Source: Anaeramoeba flamelloides
Lineage: Eukaryota > Metamonada > Anaeramoebidae
Direction: 5' to 3'
Length of the DNA stretch: 64,000 bases
NCBI GenBank assembly: GCA_027625915.1
Contig: JANTQA010000075.1
Coordinates: forward strand, 1,488,001-1,552,000
Each line of letters starts with the position of its first letter. Positions within the stretch are counted from its first letter, which is position 1. The position numbers were made by a program, and so were the translations under genes. Below the pieces are notes generated by a model, which saw nothing but the letters and a program-made list of their open reading frames with translations, was not told where the DNA came from and made no database searches. Of the stretch, positions 1 through 11,217 are shown one piece after another.

Positions 1-2324
1 TTTATAATAAACACGTTTGGCCAAAAAAGATCTTGGATCAAAAAATTATTTTTAAAGATAATTTTACAATTAAATTCGAAAATTCAATAATTACAGGGTC
101 TATCAAGATTTTTTTCAAATTTAATACATATAAAAATTGAAAATTTTTTGACATTTACAACTAAAAGGCCATAATAATATATTTTAAAAGCATTTTAAAT
201 TTAATGAGTATCTTTTAAAAAGGGAATCCATTATTTTTACTATTAAAGAATTATTTGTTATTTTAAATTGGAAAAAATATTTTTTTTTTTGATTTTCCTT
301 TAGGTTTTCTTGAGTTTTCTGTTTATTTGTGAAGTTTTCTAGGTTTTTTTTACTTTTTGAAATAAACCGAAAATTTATTAAAATTTACTGATTTTTTCAA
401 AAAGTAAAAAAAACCTAGAACACTTCACAAATAAAATAGAAAACCTAAAGAAAACCTAGGACACTTGAGATTAGGCTTTTTCTAATTTTTGTAATAAATA
501 GAAAATTTTTGAAATTTCTGGTTTATTACAAAAAGTGAAAAAAAACGCCGTTAGGTTTTCCAGAATTTAAACAAGTAGAAGACAATCAGATAGATTTTAC
601 TCAATTCTTTTGAATTCTGGAAAAATGTTATTAACTTTTCTTGAATTTTCTGTTTATTTGTAAAATCAATAGATTTTCATTAGGTTTTTTTGAGTTTTCT
701 ATGTATTTGTTAAGTATTCTAGGTTTTTTTGAGTTTTCAATTTATGTGGAAAATCAATAGATTTTTTATAGGTTTTTTTGAGATTTCATATTTTATTTGT
801 GTAGTGTTCTAGGTTTTTTTTTACTTTTTGAAAGATAACGAAAATTTATTAAGATTTTCTGTTTATTTCAAAAGGGAAAAAAACCTAGAACACTTAACAA
901 ATAAAACAGAAAACCTCAAGAAAACCTAGGAACTCTACGGCACTCTACAGACACTTCCATTGGTTTTTTTTTTAATTTTTGTAATAAATAACCTATGCAC
1001 TCAAATGTACTCCACATCACTCTACTGACACTTTCGTTAGGTTTTCCCGAATTTAAAAGAATAGAGTAAAATCTAGATGATTTTACTCAATCCTTTTGAA
1101 TTAAAGAAAAGCTAGGGACTCTATGGCATTTGAAGTCTACGGAATATTTATCATCAGTTATTTTTTTTTCTTATTTGAATTTTTTTAGATAAGTAGATAG
1201 TTTTCAAAACTATTAGTTATTGTCTATTCAAAAAATATCCTAAAGTTGAATTTAAGGAAAATTCATTCTGACACCCATTTAAAAATTTTTATCCAACAAT
1301 AGACCTTTTTTTCTAAACTAGAGACTTTTAAAAATTATAGTACTATTAAAAACAATAAATTCAATAACCTCAAGATTTTTAAAAAACTGAAATTATGATT
1401 CGGTTCTGAATAAACTCGATTAATAAGGGAGAAATGATAATTGTAGTAATAGGTTTGTGCAACTTGAAATTTTAAATTTTAGATTTTATACCAGCGGAAA
1501 GCATAATTGATTTATTTTTTTTTTCTTCAAAAGGTAAAAAAGTGCTTATTTGCACAAGGATACAATTAATGCCAATAAATAAACACCTTTATCTACTTTA
1601 TTGAAATGAGTTATCATTTTTAAAAAGTTTTCGTTTTTTCGAATATAATTTTTAAAAAAAAAGGTCTTGATTCTTTTTGTTTGTGTTTGAATTTTTTGAT
1701 CGAAAAAGAAAAAGAAGAATTTGCCAAAAATTGTTATTTTGAAAAAAATCACTTTTAGTAATTTTTGAGAGTTTGTATAAACAAATAACATTGGAAATAT
1801 AATTTTATTTTTAATGGTTCAGCTTAACAATTCCTGAAATTTGTAAAAAAGATTACCTTTTTTAACTACTATTAAAACCCAAGTCTTGTGCTGAAAACTG
1901 ATCATATAAGAACCATAATAACATTTCACCCCACCCGACATAACATAATCGTTTTTTAGAATTTCAGGGATTGTAAACCTTAAGTAGCGCTTTAATAATA
2001 AACCAAAAATTTCAAATATGACAATCAGAATAAAATTGACCTTTATTTTTTTTTTTTTTTTTTGAATTAATGATATTAAATGGTTTGAAATTTTAATGAT
2101 TAATATTATTTTTTTTTTCAATTTTAAGAGTATAAATAAGGCACTATTATATTTTAAGAAATTTATTTGATTTTTTTTTTTATTATAAGAATTATTAATT
2201 GAAATAAATTTTATTTTTGAAAATTATTTAATAAAACATTGAGAATTAATATTAAATCCTATCAATAATTTTAATCTTTCTTTTTTTATCAACCCAATGA
2301 AATTATTAAGATTGGGTTATTAAA
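1..2324. other. Intergenic, repeat-rich, no gene
   Basis: No credible coding sequence was found on either strand; the open frames at 1546-1791 and 1819-2121 on the minus strand are low-complexity (poly-Phe/Lys) with AT-rich composition like the surroundings. The only structure is the GGTTTTCTTGAGTTTTCTG-type repeat block described separately. Confidence 0.7.
285..1140. repeat. Repeat J: block of short direct and inverted repeats
   Basis: Variants of GGTTTTCTTGAGTTTTCTG and TTATTTGTGAAGTGTTCTAGG recur many times in both orientations (about 300-360, 400-460, 630-800, 810-930). A second motif, a palindrome built on GAATTCAAAAGAATTGAG with an arm GATTTTACTCAATTCTTTTG, lies at about 560-640 and 1045-1115. 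The same two motifs recur at 8270-8450, 23095-23345 and 60640-61330, so this is a dispersed family. No reading frame is kept, so it looks like a decayed non-coding element or satellite-like block. Ends are approximate. Confidence 0.6.
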
Positions 2325-3029
2325 AAACTCTGTTTCAGTAAAAGCGTCCCAATATTTTTTCTAAATATCAATTATTATTAATATTTAACCTTTAAAGATA
2401 AAACAAGAAATATATAATAAATAATACACATCAAAGACCGGTTGATGTATGTCTGAAACAAAACTAATTAATCAATAAATTTTCTGAAAAATTGAAAAAC
2501 TCAAATTCTTAGGGCCCTATTGAGAAAAACAACAATGTTCGTTTTGAACTTCTACTGATATTTGAATAACAAATAGGAAACAATTTCACTTCATTTTCCA
2601 TACTTTTCTATTAGAAATCAAGTCCTCAAACATATTGTGTTGGTATTTGTGTTCTCTATTTGAAAAGGGAGATGAAAACGGAGTGAAAATTTTTCACATT
2701 TATTAAACAAATATCAGCATCGAGGATCAAATAGACTTCAAAGAGAAATCAATATGATTCCCAACAATAATTTCTATGGTTTCGATAACCTTAGAATAAC
2801 ACCTTTATACCAAGTGACTATTGATCTTGCAATAAAAAAAATTTTTGCAACTAAATTAGATTTTAAAAAACAAATCGAAAAAAAAAAAACAAAAATGTGT
2901 AAAAATGAGAAAAAATGATTTCAATTTGGAAAATATCCAAAAAAATTTTTTTCTAATATCTATGCAAACAATTTAAACACATGTATTATACCCATTATAA
3001 CTGGGCCCCTTTGACTGAAAAATAGTTTA
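2325..3029 (+). mobile_element. MITE family A, copy 1
   Basis: About 705 bp bounded by imperfect terminal inverted repeats: left ACTCTGTTTCAGTAAAAG, right end the inverse of AAACTATTTTTCAGTCAAAG, followed by GGGGCCC on the inner side. The right end abuts a TATATA run, which suggests TA target use. There is no transposase frame. A second copy in the opposite orientation lies at 15411-16110 and agrees over most of its length, including the 170-bp family C element inside (2553-2718). Confidence 0.8.
2553..2718. mobile_element. MITE family C nested in A copy 1
   Basis: A 166-bp segment bounded by inverted repeats TACTGATATTTGAATAAC (left) and its near-complement ending ATTAAACAAATATCAGCA (right), with the family's inner arm of TTTCACTTCATTTTCC type on both sides. 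The same segment occupies the same relative place in A copy 2, so the insertion happened before A was copied. Confidence 0.75.
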
Positions 3030-3475
3030 TATATATATATTTATAATCAAAATAAAAAGTACTCCCTATATTTTTAATTAAATTTTACAGACTTTAAAAA
3101 ATATTTAATTTGGCATAATGCTTAACTTAATAAGCCCCATTTCAAAAATTGTGACTCACTTGAATTAATAAATTGAAGAAAAAAAAAAATAGATCCTTTC
3201 GTATTTAAAAATAAGTAATAATTAAATCTCCTTTGTACTTCACTTTTAAATCATTTCAAACACATAAAAACTTAATATTTTAGAAATTAAAAAAAAATAA
3301 AAAAAAAAACTTAATTTTTGGAATATTTGATCTTTATATTTAATAAAGAAACCTTATAAATCATTTTTTCTATTTACGGTTTTGGAATTTAGTTCTTAAA
3401 AAACACATAATAAAGATAGACCTTAAATATCATCAAAATTTTATTTCTTATATTTTGTGGTATTATTTTTTTTTC
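3030..3475. other. AT-rich spacer, no gene
   Basis: Contains a (TA) run at about 3030-3041 and a stretch at 3110-3190 that weakly resembles repeat L (7062-7345 and 18743-19018). Nothing else was recognised. Confidence 0.5.
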
Positions 3476-4405
3476 AGGGACTAGTCTCTATTAATTTTTT
3501 TTTTGACCAATAACTCAATAAGGAATCCTTATCTTGTATTGCGTTTAAAATTGAAAATAGACAGGTTTTTTCAATGTTAGAACTTTTAGTTCTTGTTTTT
3601 TTAAAATTTTACAATTCTGTCAAAAAAGTTACTTTTAAAAATTTTTTTTTTGAAAAAATATCTTTAACAGATGAGAATTTTTTGATTAATTTTGGATCTA
3701 ATTATTTTCTCAAAAATAATATTTAATTTCATTTTTAAAAATGAAAAAATAATTTAAAACTGGTTAATATTTTCTCTTTCACTTCTATTCATCCAACTTG
3801 ACCCTATAAAGAACTCAATTTGTTTGATCAATAATTAATTTTTTAAAAAATAGTTCTTATTCTTTTCTTTGATTTTTTTTGACTCTGACAAAAACTTTTT
3901 GGAAGGTAATTTGGGAACACTTTTAAAAACTTCAAATTCAACAAAAACTAAAGAATGTAAACTGAAAAAGTAGATTCATGAAAAAAAAGAATGGTACAAG
4001 AAAAGAAAGAAAATCTTTCATTAAGAGTAAAGCATATATTGCATATTTTTTTCGAATCAAACTATTTTTTCATGCAAATCCAAAAAAAGCCTTTCAGGTT
4101 TATTTTTCAAACTATTTTTTGTAGAACTTACACAAACATAACAAGGTTTTGCTTTCTTGCTCATATTTTTTTTTATTTTTTGTATTTTTACTAAAAGTTG
4201 AAAAAAAGCAACTTTCAAAAAAGTGAAAAAATGCAAAAATTTTTTATTTCTATAAAAACAATAACTAAATTTAATGTCATTTAGTAAGATTTCATTAATA
4301 TACTAAGAAGTTTTTCACTTTGATTTGAAATCTAAGTAATTGGTAAAAAAAATTTTAAATCTCTATTATATTTACCTAAAAAAATTTAAGCTGGACTAGT
4401 CCCTT
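3476..4405. mobile_element. MITE-like family I, long copy
   Basis: Begins with CAGGGACTAGTCTCTATTAA and ends with the inverse motif GGACTAGTCCCTTA, a pair shared with the shorter copies at 49057-49246 and 52541-52718. The left 100 bp (including AAGGAATCCTTATCTTGTAT) align well to those copies; the interior is longer and is not shared. A 67-residue open frame at 3991-4194 inside it is Phe-rich and not convincing. The right boundary is less sure than the left. Confidence 0.5.
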
Positions 4406-4738
4406 AAAATAGAAACCTTGCTGATTATTTTAATTCTTTTGAGGTGTTTTTTTTTTTGGAAAATCTGAATACAAATTTTTCTCCTTTCTATTTTAAAATA
4501 AAGGATATTTACAAGGCTTTAGATCTACTATTTAACTCCAAAGCATTTTCAAATAAGTTTAACAAATCTTTTAAACACTTTAATTCTGGATTCGGAACCA
4601 AGTGTTCTTCAGAAAAAGTTGTTTATTTTGGTTGAGCATTGGTCGTGTTTCAATTATTTTTTCTCATTTTCTCGTTATTTAATTTTCCAACAAAAAGTAA
4701 ATAACCAAACTTAATTTTTTTTCTTTGTTTGGCAAATA

Positions 4739-6403
4739 ATGACTGAAAAACCTAAGCAACAAATAAAAAAACTAACTTGTTCAGGAGCCAGTATCAATTC
4801 TGTTGACATAAATTTACCACAAGGGTTTGAGGTAGTTGAAGCAGGGTATGGTAACTCGAATTGCGTTTTCGTTGGAAAGGATGGATCTGTTTATGAATAT
4901 GATGCGACTATCAACAACTCAAAAAAGCTAACTATCACAAATGGGGTGAAGGCAGCGTGTGGGTTTTCACACTACATTCTGCTAACCTCTGATGGGATGG
5001 TTTATTCAAAGGGAAGTGGCAATTACCTGGGCCTGGGCTCAATCTCAAATGCCAGTGTACCAACAATGATCCCTTATTTCAAGGAAAACAATCTCAAGGT
5101 AGTTGACATTACGGCAGGTGTCAGCCAATCCTTTTTCCTTACCGACAATGGTGATCTCTATGGTTGTGGAACGAACAATGTTAAGAACTTGGGTATTGAA
5201 GATGGCCAAAATAAAAGTGTACCAACAAAATTGGAAGGAAAGAAAATTAAAGAAATATACTGCAACAATTATGCCTATGGGATCTGGTATAAAGACGAAA
5301 ACGATGAAGTCTGGGGATTTGGAGAACACGTGGCACAGAATAAAAGGAATTACAGTGCCTTGGAGATCTTTAAAGGCAAACAAATCATTAAGGCCGCGCC
5401 AGGATACCAGAAACTCTTGCTGCTCGTCAGGGACGAGGAAGGAAACAATTTGGTTTATTATGAAACTTCGAAAGGCAACCCTCGGCTTTGGCCTGAGCTC
5501 ACAAAGGAAAACGTTATTGACGCAGAGTTTGCTTGCCACCATTGTGTAATGATAACAAAGGATGGGAGAGTTTTAGGATCCGGATCAACACCAAACGGCT
5601 ATGGAGTTTTAAATGTTCCCAAGCGTCTTCCAGCAACAAAAGTTTGGAAAATCGTGTGTGGGGCATGGAACTCTTTGTGCTTCGCCGTTTCATCTTCAAA
5701 TAGCTTATCATTGGATATGCAAATCTTTAGCGACAAATCAAACTTTGCAGACCTTCAAATCCTTGACAGGAAAGTTCATTCCGGTGTCTTGAAATGGAGA
5801 ACTGGCAAAGAAGGTCCCGATGCAATCGAAATTCTAAAAACATTTTCTAAGAAGCATATTGACAGCTTTTTAGATTGGTGTTATTTCAGTGAAGCCTTTG
5901 AGACTGGCCCTTTACAAGAAGTAGCTACAGCCTTTAAGATTGAAATTGATCCAAAAAAACCTTTAAATGAAAATCTTTTACAGTTATACCGTAATGATGA
6001 CTCAAAGGATTTTGCAATCTTAGTTAAGGATGAAGATGACGACTACGACGACGACGACGAAGACAACGAAGAGGGCGATGAGGAACAAGAATTAGTAGAC
6101 ATTCCTGTTCACAAATTCATTCTACAAGCAAGGTCAGGCTTATTTAGAGAAATGTTTAGTACTATTAAAGACGAAAAAAATCAAGTACAAGATTTTTCTG
6201 GACTTGGTCCAGATTCAATGGAAGTTTTTATTAAATATTTGTATACAGATGCTATTGAATTAACAGCCGATGACGATCCTGAACTTGTTTTAAAAGAACT
6301 TGAACTTGTACCTGAATATTTTCAACTTAATGAAAATAATAACTTTTTAGAACAAATTGTTGAACTCAAAAAATTTCATGGTGTTACTGAAACAAATAAT
6401 TAA
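4739..6403 (+). CDS. RCC1-BTB protein 1 (RCC1 propeller plus two BTB-like domains)
   Basis: A 554-residue intact single-exon gene. Residues 1-320 are RCC1-type repeats, seen as recurring blocks such as VVDITAGVSQSFFLTDNG followed by DLYGCGTNN, giving a seven-bladed propeller-like fold. Residues 326-400 look like a degenerate BTB/POZ domain (FADLQILDRKVHSG, then FLDWCYF), and residues 422-545 a canonical one (DFAILVKD, then IPVHKFILQARSGLFREMF, then VFIKYLYTD). An acidic Asp/Glu run (431-451) sits between the first and second strands of this BTB domain. BTB domains commonly bind cullin-3 or dimerise; RCC1 propellers bind GTPases or other partners. The start is the first ATG after an AT-rich leader and gives a propeller of normal length. 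The gene has a paralogue with the same layout at 45816-51658. Function is inferred from domains only; the specific partner is unknown. Confidence 0.93.
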   Translation: MTEKPKQQIKKLTCSGASINSVDINLPQGFEVVEAGYGNSNCVFVGKDGSVYEYDATINNSKKLTITNGVKAACGFSHYILLTSDGMVYSKGSGNYLGLGSISNASVPTMIPYFKENNLKVVDITAGVSQSFFLTDNGDLYGCGTNNVKNLGIEDGQNKSVPTKLEGKKIKEIYCNNYAYGIWYKDENDEVWGFGEHVAQNKRNYSALEIFKGKQIIKAAPGYQKLLLLVRDEEGNNLVYYETSKGNPRLWPELTKENVIDAEFACHHCVMITKDGRVLGSGSTPNGYGVLNVPKRLPATKVWKIVCGAWNSLCFAVSSSNSLSLDMQIFSDKSNFADLQILDRKVHSGVLKWRTGKEGPDAIEILKTFSKKHIDSFLDWCYFSEAFETGPLQEVATAFKIEIDPKKPLNENLLQLYRNDDSKDFAILVKDEDDDYDDDDEDNEEGDEEQELVDIPVHKFILQARSGLFREMFSTIKDEKNQVQDFSGLGPDSMEVFIKYLYTDAIELTADDDPELVLKELELVPEYFQLNENNNFLEQIVELKKFHGVTETNN

Positions 6404-6762
6404 GAAATCAATTCATTAATTTATTGATTATTTGACTGGATGGATAATTAATAACATAAACAAATAAATAAATACATTGAATAAAAAAAAACTCTTTTTC
6501 AAAAATATTGAATCACTTATATTGTTATTGTAAGTGGGTTTGTATTGTTTAATCCAGGATTCTTATTCAAACAAATTACGTTATTATTTTCAAAATAAAA
6601 CTTGAACTTTTTCCAATTGAATCAATTTTTTCATTTTTGTTTTCTTTTTCTTTATTTTTTTTCTTTTACTTGTTTTTTCTTTTTCAATTTAATCATTTTT
6701 CTTTTTTTTTCTTTTTGAACTTTTTTTTTTTCAAAACTTCACCCTAATAAAAAAACTTTTTT

Positions 6763-6990
6763 TATAACACCTATATAACATTTTTATAACAAAATTTCCT
6801 TTTACATGATGATTTTTTCAATATTTTATGAAAAAATATTCTTATAACAGGCTTATAACATGTTACAAATATTATAACACATTTTAGAACTAAAATTTAT
6901 GTAATAAAAGTTTTTATTATAAAATTTTATCACATTTTAAACGTTTATAACACCTTTACAACACGTTTATAACATGTTATAACAAAATTT
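6763..6990. repeat. Cluster of nine TATAACA motifs
   Basis: Nine TATAACA copies, all on the plus strand, occur in about 230 bp at irregular spacing, two of them within the palindrome-like TATAACATGTTAYAA. It lies about 360 bp after the stop of RCC1-BTB gene 1. It could be a decayed minisatellite or a protein-binding array; no function can be assigned. Confidence 0.6.
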
Positions 6991-7061
6991 AGTTATTAGG
7001 ACATTTGGAAAAAAAAAAAAAATTCTTCGAAAATACCAATAAATTATTAAAAAAATTGAGA

Positions 7062-7345
7062 CTAGGTAATGTCTTTTAAAATTGAGTTAATTTATTTAAT
7101 CAGAATAAATATTTCTTGTTTTTATCTTTTTTTCAGTGAAGGTTCAGGAAAAAAAATATGTAAGGTTCTTTTCAAAAATTATGACTTACTTTTTTTTAGT
7201 TTTTAGTTTTTAATTTTTTTAATTTTAAATATTACAGGATTTTTTATGTTTAGAATAATTTAAAAGTGAGTTATTAAAAAGAGTTAATAATTAATTGTTA
7301 TTGAATTTGAAAGAATATATTTTTTTTTTCAATTTATTATTTCAG
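7062..7345 (+). repeat. Dispersed repeat L, copy 1
   Basis: About 280 bp aligning in the same orientation to 18743-19018: shared landmarks are GGTAATGTCTTTT, TTTCAAAAATTATGACTTAC, the AGTTTTTAGTTTTTAATTTT block and the end TTTCAATTTATTATTTCAGG. No coding capacity and no clear terminal inverted repeat. Confidence 0.6.
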
Positions 7346-8264
7346 GTAATTACAAGGAAAAAAATAAATTCTGAAAATTCAAGTTAGCAAAAACCACGAA
7401 TTGGACTTCAGTTATACATCTTTTAAAAATTATTTTTTCAAATATATAATGATTTTAAGTAATTAGAATAAGATAGCTATTAAACTCATTAAGATTTGAA
7501 TACCCCTCTTTCAAAATTAACGACTTTTGAAAAAATACCTATTTTTGGGTTATTATTTTATTGATAAAAGTTACAATGGATGAACTTTTGATTGAACATT
7601 CAGTATGAAATAAGAATAAATGTTAAAACATTTTGCGAAAAAAAAAAAACAGGGAATATCTTTTAAAACTTAAATATGATTAAAAATAAAAGGATAAAAA
7701 ATATTCCAAAAACCGAAAAAAATGCAGTTTTTCAGTTAATTTAGTGATATCTTTTGGAATAAATATTTTGTACCGTTTTTAAATTGAAAAATATGATTCT
7801 TTTATGACTATTAAAAAAAAAATTGATTAAAATAATCTCTCCACTAAATAAAATAAAAATTTCAAAAATTTTAGAATTAAAAATGAAAACAATATTACTA
7901 AAAATTTTCATTTTTTTTGCAATTCGCATTAATATCAAATAAAATTGTAAACCCTTTTCAAAATTTGTTCTGTGGAATAATATTTATTATATGAGTGTTT
8001 TTCAAAAATAAAAAATGTAGAGAATTTTTTTTTTGAAAAAATTTTCCTTGAATTGGTGTGTTACAATTTTTGTTATTGAGATTAGATACATTTTTTTTTT
8101 ATTTAAAAAAGTAAAAGTTGAACAGTATTATATTTTGATATTTTTTTCGCAAATATTTGAAATAAATTTCTAATAGATGACTTATTTCTTGATACAATTA
8201 TTGTTTTTGATAATTTATTATTATTAATACTAAAGAGAGGCGATACAACAAAAAATTTACTGTT

Positions 8265-8450
8265 GACATTTAGGTTTTTTTAAATTTAGAAATTAAAAGA
8301 AAATTTACATAAATTTTCCTTTTATTTCTCAAATTAAATAAAAATGCTGATAGAATTTTGAGAATTCAAATGAATTGTGGAAAATCTTTGATTATACTCT
8401 ATTCTTTTGAATTCTGGAAAAGTTAGACACTTTACCACACTTGAAGGCAC
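8265..8450. repeat. Repeat J/K copy
   Basis: Shares AGGTTTTTTTAAATTTAGAA, TTTTATTTCTCAAATTAAAT and the motif TATTCTTTTGAATTCTGG with 23095-23345, and the last motif with 560-640. Non-coding. Confidence 0.55.
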
Positions 8451-9742
8451 TATCTAAAATGTTATAATTATATAGATATTTTTTTACTCCAGTAATAATC
8501 TATACAAGATCTATTATATGATATATTGTCTTTGAAAAAAATGAAAAGAACAATTTTAAAATAAGAACAAAGAAAAATATCATAATAAAAATTTTAGTAT
8601 GATAAAATTATATCAAGAATTATAAGTATTCACCACTATATCATACATAGATAGCATGTTACTACTAATCTATCTTGTATCATAAAGATTATCAATTTTG
8701 TATTTCCAATAAAGTGGTACATTCATTTTAACTATTCATAAAAAAAATAATCTTTATTAGTGGAGATATTCTTTAATAGATAATACAAAATTCAGTTTAA
8801 TAATAATACTAATTATATCTATAGCTAAGGTATTTGTTTCACAATATGTTTGATGAAATATTTCCAAAAAATGGAAAAAAAGATCACACTTTTTTTGGTG
8901 AAAACAATGTACAACCACTTCAAATGAAATACTGAAAATATGAACTGTGCACAAATGATTTTTTAAACAATCAATTATATAAAGATATATTTTAAATTTG
9001 ATTGTAAAATTTTTTGAAGTTATAAAAGTTTTGAAAACAGTTTTTTTGATCAAAAAGAAAATAATAAACACTAATTTTCACCCCTAAAAAATATCAGATA
9101 AAATCGAGATCAGTAAAATTTAATATTTTTTATTTAAATAATACAATACTACAAATAATAAGATTATTACCAATAATCAATAAATGGTAGTTAATTATTT
9201 TGAATATTCAAATACTTTTGAGAAAATTCATTTTTATAAATATATTTGAAAAAAAAAAATAACCTACTTTCTTGTAAATAGCTTAATAAAAAAAGTTTTG
9301 TGAATTACATATCCCATAGATATCACACCACTATATGTCATTTTTTTTTTTTCTCAATTAGTTAACTTGTTTTGTACAATATAGCTGTTTCCATGTATAC
9401 ACCCCTTACCATAAGATTAAATTGTAAAAGGTTAAATTTTTAATACAAATAAAACAGTTGAAATAATCAACAAAAATACCACATATATGATTTCATTCAA
9501 ATTAGAAATAATTTTGTTTTAAATTAATAATCATCATTTATTTTATTTTTAAAGGTTATTTTTTTCATTATGTTTTTCCAATTTTTGTTATTATTTTCAA
9601 TTATCTCAAATATATAATTAGATTGAGAATTATTTTCCAATAACTGATAGAGGGATATAATACATATATTCGGATTAGTAATAAAACAATTATTAAATTT
9701 AAATAAATTCAGAATTGATAAAAACATAATGTTTTTGGAAAT

Positions 9743-9744
<2 letters not shown>

Positions 9745-9775
<31 letters not shown>
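9745..9775. repeat. (AT)n microsatellite
   Basis: About 15 uninterrupted AT dinucleotides. Confidence 0.9.
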
Positions 9776-9776
<1 letters not shown>

Positions 9777-11217
9777 TTGTGAAAAAAATACTTGACCAGA
9801 AAAAATTCCCCGTAAAATTTTTAATTGTGAATTTTAGTAAAATTGTTGTGTAATTTCTTTTATTTAAACAATTACTTTTTTTTTTTTAAAGATTAAATTT
9901 TTTCAAATATAACCCACCCACTTATTCGATAGATTATTAATGAAATTACACTTGTTCAAAATACAATTCAATCCAATCAAAAAACAAGAATAAAAATTAT
10001 GATTTTTCAAACTCTATCTAAACCTCTAGAAAACTCCATTTTTTTTCAAAAAAAGTTCATCTTGTTAGGCTATCAAACAATTACTTGAATATTCTATCGA
10101 CACTTGACTTTTTAGAACTTTACGTAGGTTTATTACTTAATCATAACAAATTTGGTTTTTTAATAAAAAATTTTTTGATGGAAAATATTTACTACTATTC
10201 ACAATTAATAATCTTGCCCGGTATTATTTTCATGTTCAGTAATTTTTTCACAAAAATATCGAATTTTTTATATTTTGAAATCCTTTACAATAATAGAAAA
10301 AAAATATCCAAACTTTATATAAAAATACTATTGGATATTATTTTTTTTTTTTCATTCAATATGAAAAATACAGTCTCTAAATAAAAGAATTGACCAAACA
10401 AAAGAAATAGAAAAAAATACCAAAAACAGAAAAAGATATAAAATCCTTATTATTTGTAAAGGATTTTGGTTTTTCATTTATTTTCTTTTTATAAAACTCA
10501 AGAAAATCGTATATTGATTGTATTGAACACCCTGTCTCTATAAACCCAAGAATCTAAAGATTTTTTTATCATCTTTATGAAAAATTCCTTATTAATACAA
10601 AACGCCTAACACTTTCATAAGGTTTTTTATTCCCACCTCAAACAAATGATGGTATAAGTATTTTTCTTTTAAAAAAATATTTTTCTCACAAACAACTAAA
10701 AAAAGAGGGATTCAATATTTGTATATGTTCATTTTTCAAGTTCAAGATTGAAATTGTATATCTTTATATATCAAAGAATTCTTGTAGTTAATTTCATTCG
10801 TATTTTGTATTTTCAAATGAAAACAAAGTTTTATTTAAAAATTTACAAGAGAAAAAAATAGAACCTTTTCAAATTCAAATTTATGCATAAATTGTTATGG
10901 AAAATTTATCTTATTTTTCTGATCTAAAATGTACAAACAATCATTTTCAATACTTCAGACCTCTGAACAAATTTAAAATGAAAAATATTTACCAGCCCAA
11001 CTCTCAGTTACATCTTTAAAAAGGGTTGTAATAGTAAATGTTAGAAAATTTTCCCAAGCTTTGAGAATTTTCAAATCTTCAAGATTTGACTAACCATTTC
11101 AAATACTTTCAAACACCCTAAAGAAGTAAAAAAGCCCTTAAATTTGTAATCCCATAAAAAAAAATTATCATTTTTTTTTGGTTGACTCGCCAAAAAAAGT
11201 TGATTATTTAAACAAAA

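Larger units (their letters stand above)
6404..11217. other. Long intergenic region, no gene
   Basis: 4.8 kb of AT-rich DNA with only short frames of low-complexity composition. Supported contents are the TATAACA cluster, repeat L, a repeat J/K copy and an (AT)n tract, each listed separately. About 8500-9700 and 9900-11200 hold nothing I recognise. Confidence 0.65.

Noticed and set aside
4444-4635. 63-residue frame just upstream of RCC1-BTB gene 1 as an extra exon
   Set aside because: Reads Phe/Asn/Lys-rich with no RCC1 likeness, and the downstream gene already has a complete N-terminus.
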